Part shown: in pieces, positions 8,250-18,374 of the stretch
How the letters are laid out: each line of letters opens with the position of its first letter
Position numbering within the stretch: position 1 is the first letter of the stretch
Assembly: GCA_007115975.1 (NCBI GenBank)
Contig: SKJJ01000131.1
Coordinates: forward strand, 1 to 54,204
From: Chitinispirillum sp.
GTDB taxonomy: Bacteria; Fibrobacterota; Chitinivibrionia; Chitinivibrionales; Chitinispirillaceae
Length of the DNA stretch: 54,204 nt
Direction of reading: 5' to 3'
Position numbers and translations under genes: made by a program
The notes under the pieces: model-generated
What the model was told of the DNA's origin: nothing
The model's database searches: none
The model's input: the letters and a program-made list of their open reading frames with translations, nothing else

Positions 8250-9875
8250 ATGACATACCAGAACAACAAAACACCAAAGATATCTATTGTTATTGTTAAC
8301 TATAAAGTTGCAGAAAGCCTCGCAGAAGCTCTCTGCTCGCTGCGTGAAGTTCACCTTTTTGACCAGTGCGAAGTTATTATTGTCGATAATGCCTCCGGAG
8401 ATAATTCCCGCAAACAGATCACTGCACGATTCCCGGAAATCCATTGGATTCAGCTTAAAAACAATATCGGCTTCGGTAAGGCCTGTAACGTTGGAGCGCG
8501 GCAGGCAAGTGGAGATTTTTTGTTGTTGCTCAATCCCGATACAGTAGTCTCACAGGATGTATTGACCAGCTGCCTCGACTTTAGCAACAAAAACCCGGAT
8601 GCTGGTATGATAGGACCCAAAATCCTCAACCCCGACGGATCACTCCAGGCTAGTTGCCGGCGCTCATTTCCAACTCCTTCAACTGCCCTTTTCTACTTCT
8701 CCGGTCTTAGCCGCCTTTTCCCCAGAAGCAAAAGACTGGGACAATATAATCTGACCTACATGGATGACAATGTTGCAGCGCAGGTCGATGCAATTTCAGG
8801 CTCTTTTATGTTTATGCCCCTCTCTGTTTTCAGAGAAGTCGGGGGTTTTGATGAGCAATTCTTTATGTATGGTGAAGACATTGACCTGTGCTGGAGAATA
8901 CGAAAAAAAGGGTATACCATATGGTACAACCCCTCTATTCAGATTATCCACACAAAAGGGAAAAGTTCAACTAAACGGCTCGTTAGATCCAGAATCGCTT
9001 TTTATGAAGCCATGATCATCTTTACCAAAAAGTACAGGGCTTATCATGAAGGGTTTTTTCCAAAATGGCTTATTTTTATGGGAATAATTTTCCAGGCTTC
9101 TATAAATATCGGGGCAATTCTCGTTAAGGCCTCTTTTGCAGCCATCACCGATGTAATCCTTATCAACAGCACGTTTTTGGCTCTCAACCAACTGATGTAC
9201 CGCAATCACTTAATTACTCACTCCTATCTTGACAACTCTTTATCCCGAACCATTGCCATCCATTTGGCTCTGAGCACCTCTTTTCTTTTTATGTTTCTCT
9301 ATAACGGAGTGTATTCACCACGAAACTACTCCTTTAAGAGCGGTTTTCTTTCGGGCATCCTCTCTTCGACCCTGTTTTTATCCTTTTCATTCAGCTCACA
9401 GCTCATACCCGTTTCCACCAAAATTGCAGCTGTACCACTTGTAATTGCACTGGTTCTTGTTTTGTGGAGAGAGACCTTTCCCCGATTGTCTTCCCGGATA
9501 AAAGAGAAAATGTTTTCTCCTGTTAAAGTACTGCTCATTGGGGACGGTCCGCTTATTCGAAATCTTGTTGATAATTTTGAACAGAAAAAGAGTCATCTTA
9601 TAACAGGAATAGTGCTCTGCTGCGATAAAGAGACCACCGGTACCATCGAAGGGTATCCTGTGTTGGGGAAAATCGATAATCTAAAAGTAATTCTTCAACA
9701 AAACAGTATTGACACAATAGTAATTGCAACTGAACAGCCATGGTACTCCTATATAATAGAGAACATAGCCGGTTCACAGAAAAAAATACTCGATATCCGC
9801 TGGGTTCCTCAGCATGTTTTTTCACTTGAAAAGGATCAGGTACCGGGGATCATTCCCCTCCAGAGTTTCTCGTAA
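8250..9875 (+). CDS. Fusion: GT2 rhamnosyltransferase-like domain + membrane region + CoA_binding_3-like Rossmann domain
   Basis: The protein is 541 aa. Residues 8-260 are a WbbL/RfbF-like GT2 domain: ISIVIVNYKVAE, VIIVDNASGDNS, NNIGFGKACNVG, LLLNPDTVV and the GGFDEQFFMYGEDIDLCWR acceptor motif. Residues 270-405 contain several hydrophobic helices. Residues 425-535 form a nucleotide-binding fold of the kind found N-terminal to polyprenyl-phosphate sugar-1-phosphate transferases (VKVLLIGDGPLIRNLVD, GIVLCCDKE, YPVLGKIDNLKVIL, IDTIVIATEQ). The protein stops (GIIPLQSFS) exactly where the catalytic sugar-transferase domain of WbaP/EpsE-like proteins would begin, so that catalytic part is absent. 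Role in O-antigen or exopolysaccharide assembly is inferred. Ser/Thr-rich, no signal peptide. Confidence 0.85.
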   Translation: MTYQNNKTPKISIVIVNYKVAESLAEALCSLREVHLFDQCEVIIVDNASGDNSRKQITARFPEIHWIQLKNNIGFGKACNVGARQASGDFLLLLNPDTVVSQDVLTSCLDFSNKNPDAGMIGPKILNPDGSLQASCRRSFPTPSTALFYFSGLSRLFPRSKRLGQYNLTYMDDNVAAQVDAISGSFMFMPLSVFREVGGFDEQFFMYGEDIDLCWRIRKKGYTIWYNPSIQIIHTKGKSSTKRLVRSRIAFYEAMIIFTKKYRAYHEGFFPKWLIFMGIIFQASINIGAILVKASFAAITDVILINSTFLALNQLMYRNHLITHSYLDNSLSRTIAIHLALSTSFLFMFLYNGVYSPRNYSFKSGFLSGILSSTLFLSFSFSSQLIPVSTKIAAVPLVIALVLVLWRETFPRLSSRIKEKMFSPVKVLLIGDGPLIRNLVDNFEQKKSHLITGIVLCCDKETTGTIEGYPVLGKIDNLKVILQQNSIDTIVIATEQPWYSYIIENIAGSQKKILDIRWVPQHVFSLEKDQVPGIIPLQSFS

Positions 9876-9925
9876 AACAAATGTAGTTTCAGGCAACCAT
9901 TTTTAACATCCGGAGATTATACACT

Positions 9926-12193
9926 ATGCCTTTGAATATACCTCAACAGCTGACCGATGAATTTTCACTAAAACCTATTCAGGTGAAAAACACCCTTGCA
10001 CTCTTTGATGAAGGGGGTACGGTACCGTTTATCGCCCGTTATCGTAAAGAGCAGACCGGCTCTCTTGACGAGATACAAATCAGGGACCTTCTTCACCGCT
10101 ACACCTACTACAAGGAACTCCAAGAGCGAAAGGAGACCATCCTCGACAGTATCCGTTCTCAGGAAAAACTCACCCCCGATTTGCACAAGAAGATAACAGA
10201 GACGCTCTCCAAAACAGAACTTGAAGATCTCTACCTCCCCTTCAAACCCAAACGACTCACCAGAGCCACTAAAGCCAAAGAGGCAGGTCTTGAGCCGCTT
10301 GCAAACTGGCTCTTTAATCTCAGCGATTCAGATACTGATCTGCCTCAAAAGGCACGGGAGTTTCTCAATCCTGACAAAGGGGTCGACACCGAACAGAAAG
10401 CTCTTCAGGGTGCCTGTGACATTCTGGCAGAACAGGTCTCCGACAATGCTGAGGTAAGAAAAGAACTAAGGGAACTGGCGTATGAAAAGGGCAGTATAAA
10501 AAGTGTGGTGAAAAAAGAGTTTGAAAAACAGAAAACCAAGTTCGAAATGTATTATGATTTCAGTGAACCGGTAAAGTCTCTTGCCGCTCACCGCATACTT
10601 GCCATGCTGCGGGGAGAGAGAGAGAAAATTCTGCGTTTATCACTTGAACTTCCCGAGGAGACTGCAATCTATTACCTTCGAAAGAGACTTGTCATGCATC
10701 CCGGCAGTGCCGCTACCCAGCTACTTGAAAAAACTGCACAGGACAGTTATGACCGTCTCCTTCACCCCGCAACCGAAACTGAAATCCGTAAAGAAATCAG
10801 AGATTTGGCAGATGCAGAATCCTTTAAAGTATTTGGTAAAAATCTTGAAGCTCTTCTGCTTGCCCCGCCGGCAGGAAGAAAAGGGGTTATCGGTATCGAC
10901 CCCGGTTTCAGAACTGGTTGTAAAGTGGCGGTTGTTGACGACACCGGCAAATACATCGAAAACTGTACCATCTACCCCAATGAACCACAAAAACAGAGAG
11001 AAAAAGCCAAGTCCGTTATACTCGCTCTGATCGAAAAACACTCGGTCAATCTGATTGCCATTGGTAATGGAACAGCCGGACGAGAGACCGATGAGTTCGT
11101 TCGTTCCGCAATCAAGGCGATACCAAAGGACAAAATGCCGCTGTGCTTAATTGTAAACGAATCAGGGGCAAGCATATACAGTGCCTCCGATACTGCCATC
11201 AGGGAATTTCCAGAGCTTGACCTTACTGTCAGAGGTGCCATTTCAATAGCACGCAGACTCCAGGACCCCTTGTCCGAACTGGTAAAAATCGACCCTAAAT
11301 CTATAGGAGTCGGGCAGTATCAACATGACGTAAATCAGAGCAAACTGAAAGACTCTCTTGACGAAATTGTTGAAAGCTGTGTAAACAGAGTAGGTGTGGA
11401 TGTAAATCTTGCCTCTGAAGAACTACTGAAATATGTGTCGGGGCTAAACCGTCTTACTGCTTCTAATATCGTCAATCACCGCAACAGCTCCGGCGCTTTC
11501 CGCCGCCGTGAGGACATTTTAAAAGTTCCCGGCATGGGGGAAAAAAAGTTTCAGCTCGCCGCGGGATTCTTAAAAATAGGGGGAGCAGAAAACCCGCTCG
11601 ACAACTCCTCTGTTCATCCTGAGAGATACCCACTGGTAGAAGCAATGGCAGGAAAACTTAATACAACCGTAAATGATCTGATACGCAATCAATCACTTAT
11701 CCGCTCCATAAACAAACAAGATTTTGTCGACGAAAATGTGGGCCTTCCAACAATAGAAGATATTCTGGGTGAACTCGAAAAACCAGGAAGAGATCCCAGG
11801 GCAGAGTTCAGTTATGCACGATTCGATGACTCAATAAACAGCATAAGCGATCTTAAAGATGGAGTGATTCTCGAGGGAACGGTAACTAATGTTACCAACT
11901 TTGGCGCATTTGTGGATATCGGCGTTCATCAGGACGGCCTGGTACACATCTCACAGCTATCAAACAGTTTTGTCTCCGACCCCTCAAGTGTTGTAAAAGC
12001 GGGACAGGTAGTCCGGGTAAAGGTACTAAGTGCCGACGCTGAATCTTCAAGAATATCTCTTTCAATGAAACTTGACAGTCAGGGGGAGCATCAGAAGACC
12101 GCCCAACGCCCCAAGGCCTCCCCAAAAAAGAATAATCCCAAAGTGCTCAAAACGCTCAAACCAAAAATCAGTATCAAAAGGCTCTTACCCTGA
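9926..12193 (+). CDS. tex: Tex-like RNA-binding transcription accessory protein
   Basis: At 755 aa this is full length for Tex. The N-terminal helical domain carries the family signature (GGTVPFIARYRKEQTGSLDE, about residues 30-48). A YqgF/RNase H-like domain follows (GVIGIDPGFRTGCKVAVVD, about 318-336), then a helix-hairpin-helix segment (LNRLTASNIVNHR, FRRREDILKVPGMGEKKF, about 505-545) and a C-terminal S1 domain (GTVTNVTNFGAFVDIGVHQD, about 650-720) with a basic tail rich in Lys and Pro. Tex binds nucleic acids and affects transcription and RNA stability in the cytoplasm; it is widely conserved and often needed for stress tolerance or toxin expression. A GGAGA precedes the ATG by ten bases. 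It follows the glycosyltransferases at 50 bases and precedes an epimerase gene on the same strand. Confidence 0.95.
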   Translation: MPLNIPQQLTDEFSLKPIQVKNTLALFDEGGTVPFIARYRKEQTGSLDEIQIRDLLHRYTYYKELQERKETILDSIRSQEKLTPDLHKKITETLSKTELEDLYLPFKPKRLTRATKAKEAGLEPLANWLFNLSDSDTDLPQKAREFLNPDKGVDTEQKALQGACDILAEQVSDNAEVRKELRELAYEKGSIKSVVKKEFEKQKTKFEMYYDFSEPVKSLAAHRILAMLRGEREKILRLSLELPEETAIYYLRKRLVMHPGSAATQLLEKTAQDSYDRLLHPATETEIRKEIRDLADAESFKVFGKNLEALLLAPPAGRKGVIGIDPGFRTGCKVAVVDDTGKYIENCTIYPNEPQKQREKAKSVILALIEKHSVNLIAIGNGTAGRETDEFVRSAIKAIPKDKMPLCLIVNESGASIYSASDTAIREFPELDLTVRGAISIARRLQDPLSELVKIDPKSIGVGQYQHDVNQSKLKDSLDEIVESCVNRVGVDVNLASEELLKYVSGLNRLTASNIVNHRNSSGAFRRREDILKVPGMGEKKFQLAAGFLKIGGAENPLDNSSVHPERYPLVEAMAGKLNTTVNDLIRNQSLIRSINKQDFVDENVGLPTIEDILGELEKPGRDPRAEFSYARFDDSINSISDLKDGVILEGTVTNVTNFGAFVDIGVHQDGLVHISQLSNSFVSDPSSVVKAGQVVRVKVLSADAESSRISLSMKLDSQGEHQKTAQRPKASPKKNNPKVLKTLKPKISIKRLLP

Positions 12194-12241
12194 AAGTCAG
12201 TCAACGGAGATCTTTTATCACCTCTCAGTAAAGGCATCTGA

Positions 12242-13135
12242 ATGAAATTTCTGATTACCGGAGGAACAGGCTTTATCGGCTCTCATGTGGTGATGAATCT
12301 GGTAAAAAATGGACATGAGATCATTGTCCTTGCAAGAAATCCTCACAAAATACCAGCCCTTAAAAACATCCCCGCTGTTAAGGTGGTACAATGGCAGATC
12401 GGTCAGGACCTCCTACCGGCCCTGAAAAATCAACAGCCCGAGACCCTTATTCATATAGCTTTAGGCTGGGGAGATGATGCCCAAAGCATGCTTCTAAACG
12501 ATACCCTGGGGTCGGTAAAACTCTTTGAACAGGCCGTTTCCCTGGGCGTACAAAGAATTATCTACACTTCATCGACTGCTGCAGCCGGTGAGATGACCTC
12601 TCTAATGAATGAATCCATGATCACCAGGCCTGTTGACCTCTACGGATCAACAAAAGCTGCCACCGAAAACTTTCTGTTTGGATTTTGCCACTCATTGGAT
12701 GTCTCCTGCTCGGTTATCAGACCCGGATACACATTCGGCAACCCTGCGCTTGAAGGAGCACCAGTACAGCCCGATAACAGATTCAGAAACATTGTTACTT
12801 ATTCAATGAACAACCAAGACATAGAGGTGGTACAAAACGACGGAACACAGTTTATAGATGCAGAGAAAATTGCTGAGCTCTACAGACTGGTGGCTCTTGA
12901 CAGTTGTGACCGAGAGATCTTCTATGCTCTGGGGAAAGAATTTGTCTCCTGGGAGTATGTTGCCAAAAGGGCGGTGGAGATTTTTGGATCAAAAAGTAAC
13001 ATTGTCGTTATTGATAAAGGTTATGGAAGAAAACCGTTTATCTTTAATGTCTCAAAGGCCAAGGAACGGTTCGGGTTTTCATCAGATGGTTTGCGGACTA
13101 TTGACCGCCATATTGAATACTATGGGAGCCGGTGA
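12242..13135 (+). CDS. NAD(P)-dependent epimerase/dehydratase (extended SDR)
   Basis: The 297-aa protein opens with the extended-SDR dinucleotide motif TGGTGFIG (residues 6-13), has YTSSTAAAGE (catalytic Ser/Thr) and YGSTKAATE (Tyr-x-x-x-Lys) at the expected spacing, and ends with a small substrate domain. Family members epimerise, dehydrate or reduce nucleotide sugars or related compounds. The substrate cannot be assigned from sequence; the neighbourhood of glycosyltransferases two genes upstream suggests sugar metabolism, but this is only contextual. It lies 48 bases after tex, on the same strand, and is convergent with the diguanylate cyclase gene (137 bases between stop codons). Confidence 0.87.
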   Translation: MKFLITGGTGFIGSHVVMNLVKNGHEIIVLARNPHKIPALKNIPAVKVVQWQIGQDLLPALKNQQPETLIHIALGWGDDAQSMLLNDTLGSVKLFEQAVSLGVQRIIYTSSTAAAGEMTSLMNESMITRPVDLYGSTKAATENFLFGFCHSLDVSCSVIRPGYTFGNPALEGAPVQPDNRFRNIVTYSMNNQDIEVVQNDGTQFIDAEKIAELYRLVALDSCDREIFYALGKEFVSWEYVAKRAVEIFGSKSNIVVIDKGYGRKPFIFNVSKAKERFGFSSDGLRTIDRHIEYYGSR

Positions 13136-13272
13136 AAATAGTAACCGGCCAGAACCCGAAACGACCAACAGGCCAGCCCGTTCCCGTGAAACCCGTTACT
13201 TTACCAAGATAGCTCCGCATGAGACAAATACCGATTCTATATGGTGCGGACTTCTGAGCCCAACCACACTGT

Positions 13273-14547
13273 CTATGGGGGGGAAAGATTACTCTGTTTT
13301 GCACCATTGAGACCGGTGTCATCAACAACTCTGTTTTTACCCTGCTCCTTTGCAACATACAGAATAGCATCGGCCCGGGATACCATCTCCTCAAGCGTTT
13401 CAGCTTGTTGATTTGTAACCCCTGTAGAGATGGTAAATGAGAATGGTTCACCATTATCACCATAATGAGTTAATGATTCAACCTCAACCCGTATTCGTTC
13501 CAACACGGTCATGATACCGTTGACATCTGATCCGGAGAATAGAATACAGAACTCTTCCCCACCAAAGCGAGCAACCAGGTCTGTCTGACGCACACCACTG
13601 TGCAATATTTCCGCAAAAGCAATAATTGCGCGATCCCCCGTGGAATGACCAAATCGGTCATTAATCTGTTTAAAATCATCAATGTCCAACATCGCCACAG
13701 CACAGCAGATATTGCCGCGAAGATAGTTGGCAAAAACAGTAAGCCCTGCATCAAAAAAGTATCGCCGGTTATAGCAGTCGGTCATAAAGTCACGTTCTAC
13801 CAGGTAGTTTAGCTCTACATTCGTAACCACCTGCCCAATAGTGAGCATAACACGGGACCGAAAAATTTCAGCGCAATTGGGGGTCGAAAACTGTTTTACA
13901 ATTGAATCGGTGGCCCCGGTTCTGTAAAAGGAGACTTCGACCTCTTCAGAGTCCTGTTCCTCAAGCAGTGCAATAACAGGAAGATCATTTTTGTTGTAGG
14001 TCTTGCGAATCTCTTCCACCACAGAGAGACCACTGGCGGCACCTAAATGTGCGCTCACCATCACCAGCCGAACCGAATCATCACTGTGCAGCAGTGACAG
14101 CATCTCCTTGGCGTTTTTAACACCCTTTGTTTTCACCCCGAGAGTTGCAACATTCCTTTTAATCATTGACAGAATGACCGGATCTTTTTCACAAATCACC
14201 ACCGTGATCTTTGAGAGCAGATCGATACGCGAAATGAGTTCCAGAATATACCGGCGATTCTGCAACGAGTAGTCTGCTATTGCATCAAGAATATGAGATG
14301 CCATAAGAAATTCACGGCTCTGAAGCTGAACGCCACCGGTGACCACAATTGAGGGGACCCCTGCTACCGGAGAGTAATTATCCACTGATTTCTGTATTGA
14401 AAAGATCACAACCCCTGCATCACCATAGGTTTTTGCTTCGTTAACGGAATCTACAAAAGAGACAGGATAACCCAACTCCTTTTCGATCTGTTTTTTCAGG
14501 AGCTCTGTTTGGACTGTGACACTGTCAAGGATGATAACTCTATTCAT
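13273..14547 (-). CDS. PleD-like diguanylate cyclase with two degenerate receiver domains
   Basis: This 424-aa protein starts at the ATG at 14547 (MNRVIILDSV), which follows GGGAAAG. Residues 1-115 and about 120-245 are receiver-like folds in tandem, as in PleD. Where the phospho-accepting Asp should lie they read VVIFSIQKS and VMVSAHLGAASG, so neither has the acceptor, though the second keeps an acidic CEKDP loop. Residues 260-415 are a GGDEF domain with an active GGEEF motif (329-333), the ARFGGEEFCILF core, a DIDDFKQINDRFGHSTGD metal/substrate segment and an RxxD inhibitory site (RQTD) five residues upstream. It should make cyclic-di-GMP from two GTP and be product-inhibited; phosphorylation control is unlikely, so another input is inferred. 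Confidence 0.92.
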   Translation of the reverse strand: MNRVIILDSVTVQTELLKKQIEKELGYPVSFVDSVNEAKTYGDAGVVIFSIQKSVDNYSPVAGVPSIVVTGGVQLQSREFLMASHILDAIADYSLQNRRYILELISRIDLLSKITVVICEKDPVILSMIKRNVATLGVKTKGVKNAKEMLSLLHSDDSVRLVMVSAHLGAASGLSVVEEIRKTYNKNDLPVIALLEEQDSEEVEVSFYRTGATDSIVKQFSTPNCAEIFRSRVMLTIGQVVTNVELNYLVERDFMTDCYNRRYFFDAGLTVFANYLRGNICCAVAMLDIDDFKQINDRFGHSTGDRAIIAFAEILHSGVRQTDLVARFGGEEFCILFSGSDVNGIMTVLERIRVEVESLTHYGDNGEPFSFTISTGVTNQQAETLEEMVSRADAILYVAKEQGKNRVVDDTGLNGAKQSNLSPP

Positions 14548-14893
14548 AACAAACTCTTTCCCGGGCCGATGGTGTGTCTCAGTATTGTACAATAAAACAG
14601 ACCAACGTTAAAGATAAAAGTGGCAACCGTATCGATTGCATCGCCACCGTTTAAAAACCCATCTTACCAATGCCCCATCCCCCTGAACCGACATACAGAG
14701 TTACCTGCCCCTCCCCTTATCAGTTATCTTTCACCCCCTGCCAATATTTATTTTCAAGGTTGGAATAATATATCGTTACAGCCGTAATTAGCCATTCACC
14801 AGACAATAAAAAAACAGTCGCCCGTTGAGCTTCAAAAAACAGAACCAATAATCGATTGTGTCAATCTGGTTATCGTAACTCCTTTGAGATTAA
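14548..14893. other. 346-bp divergent promoter region between the diguanylate cyclase and mfd
   Basis: Both flanking genes read away from this spacer. I see no gene. The GTGGC...GCCAC inverted repeat at about 14621-14648 surrounds a TATCGAT core and could be an operator, but this is weak. The mfd ATG has no clear ribosome-binding site. Confidence 0.45.
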
Positions 14894-17800
14894 ATGAGCA
14901 TAGAGAAATTTTCAAGCACCTGGAATACGGGCCACCTTCCCGCACTCAAAGAGTACCTCCAGGACAGACCCCACAACGCTCTGTTCCGGGGAATCGACGG
15001 GTCATCGGATGCCCTTGTACTAAGCGAACTGTTTGAGTGCGGTGACTCTACGGTTCTGACAATTGTTGAAAACAACAAGGCCGCAGAGACTCTCGCCCAG
15101 GAGTGCACCACTTTTCTGGATCAAGAGAACGTTCTTGTTTTCCCCACAAGAGATGCTGTTCCCTACAACATGAAATCCCCTTTCGGACCAACGGTTGAAA
15201 CCCGGTTCAGTGTTCTTTCTGAGCTTCTTAACGGAGAAAAACGGCTCATTATCGCTCCCTACAGCTCCCTTATGCAAAGAATTATTCCCGGCAGAGCGCT
15301 GTTTAACTCCATCATAAGAATCGAAACCGGAGTTGAGCTCTCGGTGACTGATTTGGCACAGTGGTTAACCGACAGCGGGTTCCACCGGGAAGATCAGGTT
15401 AACGATTTGGGGACCTTTTCCATACGGGGCGGAATTCTCGACATCTACCCCTTCATGGCAGATAACCCCTACCGCATCGAGTTTTGGGGAGATACAGTCG
15501 AATCGATAAGAGAGTTCGATGTTTTCACCCAAAAGAGCAGCAAGCACAAAAAGGGCATTGAGATTTTTCCCATGCGGGAGTTTCGTTTTTCTGAGGCACA
15601 GATCGACTCCGCACTGCAAAAAATGAACTCCCATGCACAAGAGAACGGGGCAGACCTTTCAGCGGTGCACAAACTGGAGCACCAGTGGAAAAGTATCAGG
15701 GATTTTGAGGCGATAGAGTGGTATCTGCACTGGTTTGACACTGATACGGTCTCTGTACTGGACTATCTGCCGGGCAATGCCACGATTGTCTGGGATGATC
15801 TGGTGCCCCTGGAGCGACGTCTCGATGAGTGCCGTCAGAACTACACCCGCCATATCGAAAGGGTCCCCGAGATCTTTAAGCCGCTGGTATCTCCTGCAGA
15901 CAAGCTTCTTTTGAGCGACTCAGCCATAGAGGATCAGTTTGAATTCTATACCTGTATTTACATAGAGACCCTTGATTACCCCAAAGATACAAAGTGTTTT
16001 TCTTTCTCCTTTACCCGGCAGCCCGAGCTCAGACGGGATCTTGATTCCATAATCGATACCATCAGCGCCTATTACAGTGATGGCTACCGGTGTGTGATTG
16101 TCAGTTCCAACCTTGGCCACGGGGAGAGGCTCGTGGAGCTTTTAGGGGATAAGGGGTCATTTATTGAAGTGTGCACCGGTGATCTTCAGGAAGGGTTTAT
16201 CTGCAAAGATTCCAACCTTCTTCTGTATACTGAAAATCAGATTTTCAATCGCGCCCACCGGCCATTAAAAAAGAAAAAACAGAAAAATGCTATCCCTATA
16301 AGCAGTTTCGATTCTCTCAACCCGCAGGATTTTGTGGTACATGAAGACCACGGTATTGGAAAGTTCCTGGGTATCGAGAGAATAAAGGCCGCACAAACCG
16401 TCTCAGACTGCATGGTCATTCTCTATGCTGAAAACGGCAAAGTGTACGTTCCGGTAGAGGATTTCCACAAGGTGCAGAAGTACCTTGGGCGAGAATCAAC
16501 ACCCCCTACTCTTTCCAAGCTGGGTTCAGCTTCCTGGGAGAGGCTCAAAAAACGCACCCGGGAATCGCTTGTGGAGATGGCTCAGGAGCTTATAGAGCTC
16601 TATGCCAAACGCCAGCATCTTGAGGGGATACCATTTGTTGGGGATAATCTGTGGCAAAAGGAGTTTGAGGACTCTTTTATCTATGAAGAGACCCCCGATC
16701 AGCACAGAGCCATCAAGGAAGTAAAGGAGGACATGGAGTCCAAAAAACCGATGGACCGGCTTGTTTGCGGAGATGTCGGGTTTGGAAAAACTGAGGTGGC
16801 GATGCGGGCAGCATTCAAAGCCGTGATGAGCGGGTATCAGGTTGCTGTACTTGCTCCCACTACTATTTTGGCCGCACAGCATCTGAGCACCTTTACCGAG
16901 CGTATGTCATCCTTTCCGGTTAAATTAGCTGGTTTGAGCCGGTTTCAGAGCCGCAGGGAGCAGCAGCAGGCTATCGAAAAGCTTCAGAGTGGAGATGTCG
17001 ACATCGTTATCGGTACCCACAGAATCTTTTCAGAGGACGTAAAGTTTAAAAATCTTGGACTTCTGATTGTAGATGAGGAACAGCGCTTTGGAGTCAAGCA
17101 CAAGGAGAAGCTCAAGCATTTCCGGTATAAGGTTGATGTGCTCTCCCTCACTGCAACTCCCATCCCCAGAACCCTCCACATGTCCCTTGTTGGAGCACGG
17201 GATCTTTCTATCATCAATACCCCCCCCAGAAACCGTCTCCCCATCGAGACCAATGTTTCGGAGTACCATGATGATCTGGTAAAAAGTGCAATCGAAACAG
17301 AGCTCCAGAGAGGCGGACAGGTCTATTTTGTCAATAACAGGATCGGCAATCTCCCCGAGCTTCAGGACAAAATCGAGCAGCTTGCACCAAAGGCACGGGT
17401 GATAAGTGCCCATGGTCAGATGAATGAACATGATCTTGAGATGGTAATGAAGGAGTTTATTGCGGGCAGGTACGATGTTCTTCTCTCGACGGTGATAATT
17501 GAAAATGGCCTTGATATTCCTAATGTCAATACTATTATCGTAAACAGAGCAGATACTCTTGGTCTCTCTCAACTCTATCAGCTCAGGGGACGCGTGGGGA
17601 GATCCTCGGAGCAGGCTTATGCGTTCTTGCTCACCCCAACATTCAAGCAGATAAAGGATGATTCCCTCAAGAGACTCAAGGCACTCGAGCAGTACACCGA
17701 ACTTGGCAGCGGATTTCAGATCGCCATGCGGGATCTTGAGATCAGGGGGGCGGGAAATCTTCTGGGAACACGCCAGCACGGCTTCATAGCAGCGGTTGGA

Positions 17801-18346
17801 TTTGAACTGTACTGCAAGCTCCTTCAGGAGGCGGTTGATGAGATTAAGGGGACCAAAGCTCTGCGAAGCGTGGCTGAAACCAAACTGGAAATACCGCTTG
17901 AGGCCTATCTGCCCACGCAGTATATCGCTGATGGACCAACTCGGATCGCGGTGTACCAGGAGATCTCCTCTGCTGCCAGCAGTGAGGAGATCACGGAGAT
18001 GGAAAAGACGCTCAGTGACCGTTTCGGTGCTCTGCCGGAGGTTGTAAGAGCACTGATTCTTCTCATAAAAATAAAGATCTGTGCACAAAAAATCGGCTCC
18101 TCAAGGGTGATACTTAACAATCAGGGTACCCTTACCTTTCATCTGGAGGGAGAAGAGCAGGATATAAAGGGTACTATAGAAAAGATTTTCAAAAGCAATC
18201 CCGGTTATAATTTCGAACTGGTTTACCAAACACCTATCAGCGTCAAGACGCTCCTTTTGGGACAGGAGACCGCCGAGAGGACACAGGAGGTCTTTTCCAT
18301 TGTTGCAAGAGCTGCAGGGGAACAAACCGGTACACTTTGTGCTTAG
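14894..18346 (+). CDS. mfd: Transcription-repair coupling factor Mfd
   Basis: At 1150 aa this is a full-length Mfd. The N-terminal UvrB-homology region includes VFPTRDAVPYNMKSPFGP and GGILDIYPFMADNPYRIEFWG. The RNA polymerase-interacting domain (DFVVHEDHGIGKFLGIERI) lies at about residue 480-500. Next come the superfamily 2 translocase lobes with Walker A (GDVGFGKTE, about 626), DEEQRFGV (motif II), TATPIPRTL (motif III), STVIIENGLD and QLYQLRGRVGRS (motif VI). The TRCF C-terminal domain that masks UvrA binding closes the protein. Mfd removes RNA polymerase stalled at DNA lesions and recruits UvrA. The gene has its own long upstream spacer and is followed by an intergenic repeat copy, then by the foldase cluster. 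Confidence 0.98.
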   Translation: MSIEKFSSTWNTGHLPALKEYLQDRPHNALFRGIDGSSDALVLSELFECGDSTVLTIVENNKAAETLAQECTTFLDQENVLVFPTRDAVPYNMKSPFGPTVETRFSVLSELLNGEKRLIIAPYSSLMQRIIPGRALFNSIIRIETGVELSVTDLAQWLTDSGFHREDQVNDLGTFSIRGGILDIYPFMADNPYRIEFWGDTVESIREFDVFTQKSSKHKKGIEIFPMREFRFSEAQIDSALQKMNSHAQENGADLSAVHKLEHQWKSIRDFEAIEWYLHWFDTDTVSVLDYLPGNATIVWDDLVPLERRLDECRQNYTRHIERVPEIFKPLVSPADKLLLSDSAIEDQFEFYTCIYIETLDYPKDTKCFSFSFTRQPELRRDLDSIIDTISAYYSDGYRCVIVSSNLGHGERLVELLGDKGSFIEVCTGDLQEGFICKDSNLLLYTENQIFNRAHRPLKKKKQKNAIPISSFDSLNPQDFVVHEDHGIGKFLGIERIKAAQTVSDCMVILYAENGKVYVPVEDFHKVQKYLGRESTPPTLSKLGSASWERLKKRTRESLVEMAQELIELYAKRQHLEGIPFVGDNLWQKEFEDSFIYEETPDQHRAIKEVKEDMESKKPMDRLVCGDVGFGKTEVAMRAAFKAVMSGYQVAVLAPTTILAAQHLSTFTERMSSFPVKLAGLSRFQSRREQQQAIEKLQSGDVDIVIGTHRIFSEDVKFKNLGLLIVDEEQRFGVKHKEKLKHFRYKVDVLSLTATPIPRTLHMSLVGARDLSIINTPPRNRLPIETNVSEYHDDLVKSAIETELQRGGQVYFVNNRIGNLPELQDKIEQLAPKARVISAHGQMNEHDLEMVMKEFIAGRYDVLLSTVIIENGLDIPNVNTIIVNRADTLGLSQLYQLRGRVGRSSEQAYAFLLTPTFKQIKDDSLKRLKALEQYTELGSGFQIAMRDLEIRGAGNLLGTRQHGFIAAVGFELYCKLLQEAVDEIKGTKALRSVAETKLEIPLEAYLPTQYIADGPTRIAVYQEISSAASSEEITEMEKTLSDRFGALPEVVRALILLIKIKICAQKIGSSRVILNNQGTLTFHLEGEEQDIKGTIEKIFKSNPGYNFELVYQTPISVKTLLLGQETAERTQEVFSIVARAAGEQTGTLCA

Positions 18347-18374
18347 AGTGAAAAGAGACCCCTAAATCCCATGG

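Noticed and set aside
17030-18088. A 352-codon open frame on the minus strand inside mfd
   Set aside because: It lies wholly opposite the conserved helicase motifs of mfd, has no ribosome-binding site and shows no family motif.
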